Part shown: positions 8,501 through 13,564 of the stretch, one piece after another
Numbering within the stretch: position 1 is the stretch's first letter
How the letters are laid out: every line of letters begins with the position of its first letter
Assembly: GCA_007121755.1 (NCBI GenBank)
Contig: SKJZ01000092.1
Location: forward strand, 1 to 13,564
Direction: 5' to 3'
Length of the DNA stretch: 13,564 nucleotides
Source of the DNA: Halorhodospira sp.
GTDB lineage: Bacteria > Pseudomonadota > Gammaproteobacteria > Nitrococcales > Halorhodospiraceae
The notes under the pieces: generated by a model
Seen by the model: only the letters and a program-made list of their open reading frames with translations
Databases searched by the model: none
Told to the model about the DNA's origin: nothing
Position numbers and translations under genes: made by a program

Positions 8501-9046
8501 GGCCAGCATCTGGTCATCCGGCGCGGCCTGCTGGTCTTTTTCGGCCCGGCGGAGCGGCCGCAGATCGAGGTGGAGGCGGTCCGCCGCATCGAGCGCGACC
8601 GGGTTACCGCCGGCGTGCGCGTGGAGGGGTTCGCCGACGATCCGACGGTGACGCTCTTCTCGGAACCGCCCATGTCCCAGGATGATGCGCTCTCTTATAT
8701 GGTCCGCGGCCGACCGATGGGCCGGGAAGGTCCGGAAGGCGACGACTTGCTCGCCCACGCCGCGTTGGCTCTGGGGGTTTACGGCGGCACGGCCGCCGCC
8801 GCCACGTTTGCCGAGCAACTGGGAATCCAGGAGTTCGATATCGAGGCCGTCGGCACAGACGAGGGCGCCCAGGTCGTGTTGTCGGGTTACCTGTCGCCCC
8901 GGATCTACGTCGCTTACGGCGTTGGTGTCTTCCTTCCCAGTAACACGGTGACGCTGCGCTACTACCTCACTTGGCAACTCTACCTGGAGGCCGTAAGCGG
9001 CGTGGAGAGCGCCCTCGACCTGATGTACCGGTTTGAGATCGACTGA
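5543..9046 (+). CDS. tamB: TamB, periplasm-spanning translocation/assembly module subunit
   Basis: A 1167-residue protein, somewhat shorter than E. coli TamB (1259). Residues 1-35 are a basic N-terminus plus a signal anchor rich in Ala and Val. The centre is a long run of amphipathic beta strands typical of the AsmA/VPS13-like bridge. The C-terminal DUF490 domain is well conserved: VFFGPAERPQIEV near 997, SGYLSPRIYVAYGVG near 1112, then NTVTLRYYLTW, ending ALDLMYRFEID. It is anchored in the inner membrane and reaches TamA at the outer membrane. The GTG at 5543 overlaps the tamA stop as GTGA, giving translational coupling; a TTG at 5510 in the same frame lies inside tamA and is less likely. 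Its stop directly abuts the stop of the convergent zapG gene with no spacer. A short AT-richer patch lies near 7370-7450. Confidence 0.95.
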   Translation: MRRLARWLAAVVAMLVFVAFVAAAAAAWWLLYTTPGAVWAVERVAEREPRLEEVAVGGGSLAQGVEVRGVRWRDNAVEIEVEAAVGSWDAGCLLRRAVCVRSLWVRGVDVAVAEEEQPEAVEREPLMLPELDLPWQVYVGDVTVHDMRLARGAEEWRLARLDASLTVDGPRWEIRRLFLERQDGWVEASGQVDSTGGYPLDLTVYGAFSAPGVEPRFQFSVTVGGEIAGLRLHGRLGGPARALLEAELEPLDPAVPFRLGAEEVAGGWPLATREQVALEGVALTAEGDLAGAAFTVDGHLDGRHIPAGQWRGRGRATADEVAFDTLAGEVLEGAVEGVGRVGWGGDGVRWEARVEGRGLAPDTEWPGLPAGVQGRATVTGSAGAAGWELDLASDELSGRYRGRPVTVSGRAVRAVDGAWLLDDLRALSPVGAVRVDGRLGEDVWDLDVEAAVAELATLDPRVSGRADLRARIEGPPAEPGVVASGSGSGLAWEGYRVDALHFTARLPEAGQAPGAMEVTGRGVELPGVAFDTVRLTGDGTFALHALALDVDGPVVNGRLAATGGLDNWSRWRGLMTGASVAAGGERLDARTPVHLSWSGGRLALAAHCWDYKAADLCIEDVDIGPEKGEIVAEVDGFLFEWVEAWLPPAASWEGELAGRGAVRWGGGEELTANLALEGSEGRMAWLIGEEGDEAEHVVRELAYERLSAAARYREGWVEAELDFVSEAAGHARLTVGTDPRPGRRELEGSVEVEVVRLGFVRTFLPEITQVSGDLSAHGDLTGTWRDPEFRGSIHLANGQFSAPEWPLRVEDLDLVVDVDGDEAGISGSFRSGEGRAAINGTAVWPGGEWVLAVDIMGRDLAVSQPPLFEALVNPDLSIRLAHGEVRVDGSVAIASGAVTVHEIPWRAAPHSRDVVVLEREVEDEADLPDGWGVEVDVTVTLGEALTLTGFGVRGRLAGELRLRQTVAAGTEAFGEIRIEDGVYEAYGQHLVIRRGLLVFFGPAERPQIEVEAVRRIERDRVTAGVRVEGFADDPTVTLFSEPPMSQDDALSYMVRGRPMGREGPEGDDLLAHAALALGVYGGTAAAATFAEQLGIQEFDIEAVGTDEGAQVVLSGYLSPRIYVAYGVGVFLPSNTVTLRYYLTWQLYLEAVSGVESALDLMYRFEID

Positions 9047-9769
9047 TCAGCGCCGGTGGTGCTCGTCGTGTGAAGCATCGGTGGAGGTCTCTTCGGCCTC
9101 TTCCCGGCGGCGCGCCTCCTCCTGCGCTTCCGTCTCCGTCACCGTTTCTGCTTCCGCCTCTGGCTCCGCCGCTTTCTTGCGCTCCGCGGCGCCCTCCTCT
9201 TCAGAAGCAGCCCCGCTCTCTTTCGGGGCTTGCGGGGGCTCTTCTTCTTGTGGCGGCTCCGTCTCCATCTCCGCCGTCGCCTCCGGCTCCTCCGGCTCCG
9301 CTTCCGCCGGTCTTGTCTCGGGCAGCCCCTGGGCGGTGGCCTCGTCCGTTGCAGTCGTCTCCTCCCGCTCTGGGGCGCGGTCCGGCCCGGCCTCTTTGGC
9401 GGCACCGGTCCGGAGAGGGGTGCCGGCGGCACTCTCCTCATCGGTACGGCGCTCCAGCACCGGTTGTTCTCCCATCGATTCGAGCAGACGCTCCGCTGGG
9501 CCCGGCGCCAGACGTTGGGAGTCCTCGGCCAGGTGGCAGTAGAGGTTCCGGTAGGCCGTGTTCACGTCACCGACCAACTCCGCCGTCTGTTCGAAGTGGC
9601 GGTTGACCTCCCGGCGGTAATTGCCCATCTCGGCGCGGTTCTCGGCCAGCTGTTCCTCCAACTCGCGGACGCGCTTAGTGGTCGGTGCATTGTGACGGCC
9701 GAGCCAAAAGGAAAGAGCCGCGACCGCTACTGCGACCAGCCCAAGGAACAACCATGCCAGCACACTCAT
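9047..9769 (-). CDS. zapG: DUF1043 (YhcB/ZapG-type) membrane-anchored protein with acidic tail
   Basis: A 240-residue protein. Residues 2-24 are a transmembrane helix. Residues 30-100 match DUF1043: a coiled coil, then the YRREVNRHFEQTAELV block (51-66) and TAYRNLYCHLAEDSQRL (71-87). E. coli YhcB/ZapG is an inner-membrane protein linked to division and envelope growth and has about 132 residues. Here the conserved part is followed by about 130 residues (108-240) of Glu-, Ala- and Pro-rich sequence ending HDEHHRR, apparently disordered. The ATG at 9769 has AGGAG seven bases upstream; the TTG at 9775 almost touches that site and is rejected. It is convergent with tamB, with directly adjacent stops. 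ompW lies upstream on the same strand but is separated by a terminator. Confidence 0.88.
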   Translation of the reverse strand: MSVLAWLFLGLVAVAVAALSFWLGRHNAPTTKRVRELEEQLAENRAEMGNYRREVNRHFEQTAELVGDVNTAYRNLYCHLAEDSQRLAPGPAERLLESMGEQPVLERRTDEESAAGTPLRTGAAKEAGPDRAPEREETTATDEATAQGLPETRPAEAEPEEPEATAEMETEPPQEEEPPQAPKESGAASEEEGAAERKKAAEPEAEAETVTETEAQEEARRREEAEETSTDASHDEHHRR

Positions 9770-9811
9770 TGCCAATCTCCTGTGAACTGATGAACAAAGG
9801 GCTATCCCTTA

Positions 9812-9839
9812 ACCATACACACGGAAGGCCAAACCGCAA
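9812..9839 (-). promoter_or_regulatory. Candidate promoter of zapG
   Basis: The minus strand shows TTGCGG (9839-9834), a 16-base spacer and TATGGT (9817-9812), about 40 bases upstream of the ATG at 9769. A short inverted repeat, AACCG-CAAA-CGGTT (9832-9845), overlaps the -35 and could be an operator. Box matches are only partial. Confidence 0.35.
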
Positions 9840-9891
9840 ACGGTTCGTGGTTGTGCTCATGCGGTAGGAAGCTTGGTAGGGGAAGAAATAG

Positions 9892-9927
9892 GCCGGGGGA
9901 CGGCCTCCGCGAGGCCGCCCCCCCGGC
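9892..9927 (-). terminator. Intrinsic terminator downstream of ompW
   Basis: A strong GC hairpin: GCCGGGGG (9892-9899) pairs with CCCCCGGC (9920-9927), and CGGCCTC (9901-9907) with GAGGCCG (9911-9917) around a 3-nt loop. Reading the minus strand it is followed by CTATTTCTT, a moderate U-tract. It lies 37 bases after the ompW stop and separates ompW from zapG. Confidence 0.75.
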
Positions 9928-9964
9928 GAAAAGGGAGTCGTACAATCCGTGTGACCTTTGTCCT

Positions 9965-10588
9965 CTAAAAGCGGTAACCTCCGCCGACCAGAACGACCCA
10001 CGGATCGATGGTCACGTCGACTTCGGCACCGGCGGGTTCAAGCTCGGCGGTGGTGTCGAGGTCGATATACCAGAGCGCGGCGTTGATTAGCCAATGCTCG
10101 TCGAGGGCGTAGTCGATTCCGGCCTCCACCGCCCAACTGAAGGAGTTGTCGAGGCTAAGGTCGTCGGCGACATTCTCGATATCCACCTCTTCATCGAAGA
10201 AGTGGGTGTAGTTGAGGCCGGCCCCCACGTAGGGGCGGATTTGCCCCATGGGCTGGAAGTGGTACTGGACGGTGACAGTGGGCGGCAGATGCTTGGTCTC
10301 CCCGATATCGCCGGCCACATCGTGGGTGAGGTCGTGTTTGAAGGGCAGGGCGCCCAGCACCTGTACGCCAATGCGATCGGTCACCATGTAGGTGACGTTG
10401 AAGCCGATACCGGTGGTGCTGTCGACGCCCACCTCGCCGCCCAGGATCTCATCGCTGGAGTCGTTGGGGGAGAGGTGAGCTACGCCGGCGCGCACCACCC
10501 AGTCACCCTCCTGGTAGGCGTGCGCGGGCAGCGTGGCGGCCCCAAGCGCCACGGCGGAACAGAGCGTGATGATTCCTCGTTTCATCAT
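9965..10588 (-). CDS. ompW: OmpW family outer-membrane beta-barrel protein
   Basis: A 207-residue protein (E. coli OmpW has 212). Residues 1-24 are a signal peptide ending PAHA. The mature part starts YQEGDWVVRAG and shows the family's blocks: NVTYMVTDRIGVQVLGALPF (64-83), KHLPPTVTVQYHF (99-111), RPYVGAGLNYTHFFDE (118-133) and WYIDLDTT (173-180), ending PWVVLVGGGYRF with the C-terminal aromatic signature. OmpW forms a narrow eight-stranded channel for small hydrophobic solutes, linked to stress and anaerobic adaptation. Tandem ATGs at 10588 and 10585 are possible starts; GGAG lies 10 bases before the first. It has its own FNR-type promoter and terminator, so it is a monocistronic unit, divergent from the B12 operon. 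Confidence 0.95.
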   Translation of the reverse strand: MMKRGIITLCSAVALGAATLPAHAYQEGDWVVRAGVAHLSPNDSSDEILGGEVGVDSTTGIGFNVTYMVTDRIGVQVLGALPFKHDLTHDVAGDIGETKHLPPTVTVQYHFQPMGQIRPYVGAGLNYTHFFDEEVDIENVADDLSLDNSFSWAVEAGIDYALDEHWLINAALWYIDLDTTAELEPAGAEVDVTIDPWVVLVGGGYRF

Positions 10589-10672
10589 GATGGTGGTTCT
10601 CCGTCTTGTAATGGCTTGACGGGAGGGCGGCTTGGCGCCGCTCTCCCGGGTGTACATCACGCGTGATGGGGG

Positions 10673-10678
10673 TATATA
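10673..10678 (-). promoter_or_regulatory. -10 box of the ompW promoter
   Basis: The minus strand reads TATATA, predicting a transcription start near 10666. At 17 bases upstream the sequence is ACATAA, with no -35 resemblance. This fits a promoter that needs an activator bound next to it, and the perfect FNR box is centred about 42 bases upstream of the predicted start. Confidence 0.6.
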
Positions 10679-10701
10679 GCCACACCAATAGTGGGTTATG
10701 T

Positions 10702-10715
10702 TTGATTTCGATCAA
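10702..10715 (-). promoter_or_regulatory. Perfect FNR/ANR-type box, class II position, for ompW
   Basis: TTGAT-TTCG-ATCAA matches the consensus TTGAT-N4-ATCAA exactly. Its centre is about 42 bases upstream of the inferred ompW start, the classic class II activation distance. FNR control of ompW is reported in enterobacteria. Confidence 0.8.
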
Positions 10716-10717
10716 CT

Positions 10718-10731
10718 TTAATCTGGATCAA
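10718..10731 (-). promoter_or_regulatory. Second FNR-type box upstream of ompW
   Basis: TTAAT-CTGG-ATCAA has one mismatch to the FNR consensus and lies 16 bases centre-to-centre from the perfect box, about -58 relative to the inferred ompW start. It could serve a second FNR/DNR-type dimer. Confidence 0.55.
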
Positions 10732-10789
10732 GTTGTGACATTTCGTCGCATATTTGGGCGCCGGAGGCAGGGTGCGTTACCGGAGTCGA

Positions 10790-10818
10790 TTGACACCCTC
10801 CGTCTCGGCCTTTAGCTT
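10790..10818 (+). promoter_or_regulatory. Sigma70-like promoter of the cobalamin riboswitch operon
   Basis: TTGACA (10790-10795) is an exact -35. After 17 bases comes TAGCTT (10813-10818), which keeps the three most conserved -10 positions (T, A and final T). The predicted start near 10825 falls just before the riboswitch. Confidence 0.65.
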
Positions 10819-10829
10819 TAACCTCCTTC

Positions 10830-11054
10830 CACGGGTGCCCGACCTCCTCCTCCAGGGAGGCGGGTGAAACGGGAAGCCGGTGCGCCGCGTACCCTTACGG
10901 GTCCGGCAAGTCCGGCGCTGCCCCCGCAACGGTAGGCGGGTGGGGCGGACCACGGAGCCACTGCGCGAAGGCGCGGGAAGGCGGTCCGTCCCCGAGGCGC
11001 CCCACGGCGCCCCACCCCGCGAGCCCGGAGACCGGCCCGATGGAAACCCAGGTG
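10830..11054 (+). ncRNA. Cobalamin (adenosylcobalamin-type) riboswitch aptamer
   Basis: All recognisable blocks occur in order: GGGTGCC (10833-10839), the P2-like CCTCC/GGAGG arms, GGGAAGCCGGTG (10871-10882), CGCTGCCCCCGCAACGGT (10916-10933), a GCGC-GAAG-GCGC hairpin (10963-10974), GGGAAGGCGG, a GGCGCC/GGCGCC hairpin, and the B12 box AGCCCGGAGACCGGCC (11022-11037). A closing helix can form between CAC-GGGT near 10830-10836 and ACCC-AG-GTG near 11046-11054. Cobalamin riboswitches normally reduce expression of B12 uptake or synthesis genes when the cofactor is abundant. The downstream genes encode a lipoprotein and a TonB receptor, so uptake is the expected target. The exact ends are approximate. 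Confidence 0.95.
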
Positions 11055-11100
11055 TCGCGGGGCGCGGCGGGCCGGGTCGGGCGCGGTCTTTTTTGTTTTT
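11017..11100 (+). terminator. Potential terminator stem overlapping the B12 box, with U-tract
   Basis: A TTTTTTGTTTTT tract occupies 11089-11100. The preceding G-rich arm can pair with the 3' core of the riboswitch: GGGCCGG (11069-11075) with CCGGCCC (11032-11038), CGGGC (11078-11082) with GCCCG (11023-11027), and GCGG (11083-11086) with CCGC (11017-11020). This leaves small internal loops and a 30-nt terminal loop. The G-rich arm has no other obvious C-rich partner close by. Formation would dismantle the B12 box, so the stem and the ligand-bound aptamer should exclude each other. The pairing is seen; its role is inferred. Confidence 0.6.
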
Positions 11101-11192
11101 GAGTTATCCCCGTCCTTCCTCTCCCTTTTGCTCCCGCGGCGTGAACAGACGCCAGACGGTGCGTGCGGGTGGCGCGCCGGAGGGGAATAAAA
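11101..11192 (+). other. C/U-rich leader between terminator and lipoprotein start
   Basis: No gene is seen here. Positions 11107-11136 are C/U-rich, including CCTTCCTCTCCC, which is nearly complementary to the GGAGGGG ribosome site at 11179-11185. A second, translational layer of control is therefore possible. GGCGCGCC (11171-11178) is a palindrome just before that ribosome site. Confidence 0.4.
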
Positions 11193-12464
11193 ATGCGAAC
11201 CAACGGAATCTTTGCCCGGCGCCGTGCCGGGGTGCTTATCGCTCCGCTTTTGTCTTCTGTGTTGCTGCTCTCTGGTTGCCTCTCCTCGAGCGGAGACGGC
11301 TCGAGCGATGAGATGCCGCCACCGGCTTTGCCCGGTGAGGTGGGCGGGGTCCTGCTCGACGTTCAGAATCCTCAAACTCTGCAGTACGACTCTTTCAACG
11401 ATCAACTGGTTGTGGGCGCCGTCGGTGATTGGGGAGAAAGTGACGAGGTTGCCGGTGGCGTGCAGGTTATCTCTTGGGACGGGCCGGATTTTGAGACGGC
11501 GGTGTTGTTCAGGGATCACGACGACAACATGAAGCACGGTGCAACCAGTGCGATACAAGTGGTGGCCAAGGACCGTGCTTATTTAGTCGGATATCACGGT
11601 TGGGGAGACAACGCTCTTTATGCGTTCGATCCCCGTGACGGTGCGTTCGATGAGGAGAACAACGAGCCGAGAGTGATAGCCGGTATTTCGGGTAAAGATA
11701 TCACCGATATTGCCCTATCCCCGGAAGGGAATCTATGGGTGGCCATCGCCGATGGTGAAGACCCACGGATCGAGATTGTCGACCCTATTGATGATGTCAA
11801 TGTTACGGAAACCATAAGAGGGTTTGAACTCAATCCAAATCATATCGCCTTTACCAGCGAGCATGCGGTCGTTTCCACCGTTGCTCCCGATTTTTCGAGT
11901 GGTGCTCACACACTGGTCGACTTGGGTACGTTCAACATTCAACAGAAGAATTTGGATCCAGACGGCTCTGATTTGGCAGTCAGAGCGAGTGGTTCAGATG
12001 GGCGATTTTTCCGTTTGGAGCGGTCTAATATGGAGGCGGTGGCCGCCTACGGTGTTGATGCCCCTGGTAGTGCGATACTGCGCAAGGATTTGCCCTCGGA
12101 TGCGGAAACGAACAATCCGAATCCGCAGGATCTTGTCTTCGTCGGCGCCGAGCGGAACTATCTTCTCTTCATGAATGAGGACCGGCATTGGCGGGTGGAT
12201 GCGTCCGCGGACACCCCCAGCCATTTTCTGCTCGACAGTGGCGCGCTCGATCTGGAGCGCTACCGCGTAGCGGGTGAGCCGGCAAAGGCCCACGCCGGGG
12301 TTCAGGTCGACGATATGCTCTTTATCTCGTTGCAGCGCTGGTACTGGGACGATGAGCACAGCATAAGCTACGCCGATTCTTATGTGGCGGTTTTCGATGT
12401 TTCCGAGGGGGGCGGCGAGGTCGAACTCGATACCGGTTTGGCGAGCAGCGGGAGTGATGAGTGA
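11193..12464 (+). CDS. B12-regulated lipoprotein with beta-propeller-like repeats, possible corrinoid binder
   Basis: A 423-residue protein. Residues 1-28 are a lipoprotein signal ending LLLSG, then Cys29 and a Ser/Gly/Asp-rich linker to about 45. No Asp follows the Cys, so outer-membrane sorting is plausible. From about 50 to 410 there are repeated short strands of the YncE/propeller type, such as ALYAFDPRDG, NLWVAIADGEDPRIEIVDP, NYLLFMNEDRHWRVD and SYVAVFDVSEG. No enzyme motif is seen and I cannot name a family. The ATG has GGAGGGG seven bases upstream; an in-frame GTG at 11163 would put a basic stretch before the signal and is less likely. It is the first gene after the riboswitch and overlaps the TonB receptor gene by eight bases. 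This points to a role in B12 capture, like BtuG in Bacteroidetes. Its codons are clearly less GC-rich than those of its neighbours. Confidence 0.82.
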   Translation: MRTNGIFARRRAGVLIAPLLSSVLLLSGCLSSSGDGSSDEMPPPALPGEVGGVLLDVQNPQTLQYDSFNDQLVVGAVGDWGESDEVAGGVQVISWDGPDFETAVLFRDHDDNMKHGATSAIQVVAKDRAYLVGYHGWGDNALYAFDPRDGAFDEENNEPRVIAGISGKDITDIALSPEGNLWVAIADGEDPRIEIVDPIDDVNVTETIRGFELNPNHIAFTSEHAVVSTVAPDFSSGAHTLVDLGTFNIQQKNLDPDGSDLAVRASGSDGRFFRLERSNMEAVAAYGVDAPGSAILRKDLPSDAETNNPNPQDLVFVGAERNYLLFMNEDRHWRVDASADTPSHFLLDSGALDLERYRVAGEPAKAHAGVQVDDMLFISLQRWYWDDEHSISYADSYVAVFDVSEGGGEVELDTGLASSGSDE

Positions 12465-13564
12465 GTCTACTTCTCGGCGCAGAGCCGGGCCCCGTTGTTT
12501 GGTTGCGGTCGGTGCCGTGACGGCGCTATCGCCGACACCGGTGTCCGCCGAGGGGAACGCTGCTGCCGCTATCGCCCCGGTCGTCGTCGAGTCCGCCGCG
12601 ATGGAGCCGGGCCATCGCCTCGGCGATGTGGTCGGCTCGGAGCATACCGGCGCCGCGACCCGCTACGGCCGCGAGGAGTTGGGACGGGGCGCTCGGAGCG
12701 TGGGCGATGTGCTGGACCGCGGCGTCGGCACCGAGGTGCGCACCATCGGCGCGCCGGGCAGCTTCAGCAGCGTCAGGCTGCGCGGCGCCGACTCCGACCA
12801 AGTGGCGATCTACCTCGACGGGCTGCTTCTCAACGAGGCCATCGGCGGCGGGGTCGATCTCTCTGAGCTGGAGCTGGCCCACGTCGATGCCATCGAGGTC
12901 TATCGCGGGATCTCTCCGGTGCAGTTCGGCTACGGCGTGCCGGGCGGCACGGTGAATATCCGTCTGCCGCGGCCCGGCCACGGGCCGCCCTGGCGCGCCC
13001 AAGCGGAAGCGGGGTCGTTCGGCCATCGGGCCGTTTCGGCCTTGGGCTGGCGCGGCTGGGGCGGCTGGAGCGCCCTGGGCGCGGCGGCTGCGCGCGGCGC
13101 CGACAACGACTTCGAATTGCCGCCGGAGGACGGCGGCGAGCGCCGGCGCAACGCCGATTTCGAGCAGCGCTCCGCGTTCTTGAAGCTCGACCGGCGGCTC
13201 GGCGACGGCCGCAATGTGGACGGTTTCGCCCGCTATTTCCACAAGGAGCAGGGTCTGCCGCGCTGGGACAATCAGCCGGCTGAGACGCGGCTGGAGACGG
13301 AGGTGGTGCAGGCCCGCGGCCGGTGGCGCCGGGAGGGCGCCGGAGGGTCGCCCTGGGGGATCTCGACCGAGGTCTATACCCGCCACAAGGACGAGGTCTA
13401 TGACGACCGGGGTGGAGATGTCGGTTTGGGCGCCCAGCACAATCGCTACCGAACCTGGAGCGGCGGCGTGGGCGGCTATGCCGAGTATGTGGGCGCCGCA
13501 AATACCGTCTCCGCTCGGGCCGACCTTCGCCGCGAGGACTTCCTGGGCGAGGACTTGGCCGGCA
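12457..13564 (+). CDS. TonB-dependent outer-membrane receptor, probably for corrinoids (partial)
   Basis: 369 codons are visible before the window edge. The ATG at 12457 lies inside the end of the lipoprotein gene (ATGAGTGA), implying translational coupling. Residues 1-31 form a basic, hydrophobic signal peptide ending PVSA. APVVVES (40-46) may be the TonB box. The plug domain spans about 65-170: SVRLRGADSDQVAIYLDG, then LSELELAHVDAIEVYRG, and GYGVPGGTVNIRLP at its end. The barrel starts with alternating strands such as WRAQAEAGSFGHRAVSALGW, SAFLKLDRRLGDGRNVDGFA and GISTEVYTRHKDE. Placement behind a cobalamin riboswitch points to vitamin B12 or another corrinoid as ligand, making it a functional BtuB. 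However, the plug is only generally similar to E. coli BtuB, so the symbol is withheld. The 3' end is missing because of the window, not because of a mutation. Confidence 0.9.
   Translation, partial: MSESTSRRRAGPRCLVAVGAVTALSPTPVSAEGNAAAAIAPVVVESAAMEPGHRLGDVVGSEHTGAATRYGREELGRGARSVGDVLDRGVGTEVRTIGAPGSFSSVRLRGADSDQVAIYLDGLLLNEAIGGGVDLSELELAHVDAIEVYRGISPVQFGYGVPGGTVNIRLPRPGHGPPWRAQAEAGSFGHRAVSALGWRGWGGWSALGAAAARGADNDFELPPEDGGERRRNADFEQRSAFLKLDRRLGDGRNVDGFARYFHKEQGLPRWDNQPAETRLETEVVQARGRWRREGAGGSPWGISTEVYTRHKDEVYDDRGGDVGLGAQHNRYRTWSGGVGGYAEYVGAANTVSARADLRREDFLGEDLAG

Noticed and set aside
10734..10750. CRP-like site TGTGA...TCGCA upstream of the B12 promoter
   Set aside because: The half-sites are separated by 7 bases instead of 6 and the right half is imperfect.
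12526..13440. 304-codon open frame antisense to the TonB receptor
   Set aside because: The plus strand encodes a clear plug domain and signal peptide there; the minus frame has no recognisable features.
1..13564. CRISPR arrays, tRNA/rRNA genes, transposases or integrases
   Set aside because: None were seen; the only repeats are the dispersed palindrome and short duplications.

Overview
The window reads as chromosomal DNA of a GC-rich gammaproteobacterium. TamA/TamB, an OmpW porin, a YhcB/ZapG-type DUF1043 protein and FNR-type boxes are typical of that class. The proteins are rich in Asp and Glu, and strongly palindromic GC-rich dispersed repeats occur between genes. Together these suggest a salt-adapted lineage near Ectothiorhodospiraceae/Halorhodospiraceae. 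The taxonomic guess is inference; no marker gene is present.

Layout. 1-170: tail of a dispersed repeat, then kaiB leader. 171-1386 (+): kaiB, overlapped by a PAS/coiled-coil/ATPase-like protein that looks like a histidine kinase without its phosphoacceptor domain. 1383-3619 (-): a GNAT-nitrilase fusion, then sufT; sufT and the kinase-like gene share a CTAG at their stops. 3620-3827: divergent spacer with a large near-perfect palindrome. 3828-9046 (+): tamA-tamB, coupled by a GTGA overlap, the outer-membrane/periplasm-spanning Tam system. 9047-9769 (-): yhcB/zapG with a very long acidic tail, stop abutting that of tamB. 9892-9927: terminator of ompW. 9965-10588 (-): ompW behind an apparent FNR class II promoter with two boxes. 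10790-11100 (+): sigma70-like promoter, cobalamin riboswitch and U-tract terminator. 11193-12464 (+): lipoprotein with a beta-propeller-like pattern. 12457-end (+): TonB-dependent receptor, cut by the window edge.

How the parts work together. Four pieces are cell-envelope functions: Tam translocation, ZapG, OmpW and the B12-regulated uptake operon. The most unusual unit is the last: riboswitch, then surface-type lipoprotein, then TonB receptor. This resembles the BtuG-BtuB arrangement of Bacteroidetes, but here it lies in a proteobacterial setting. The second is kaiB paired with a degenerate kinase and with no kaiC in view. Several starts differ from the longest open frames: the GNAT-nitrilase start, the GTG starts of tamA and tamB, and the receptor start inside the lipoprotein stop region.
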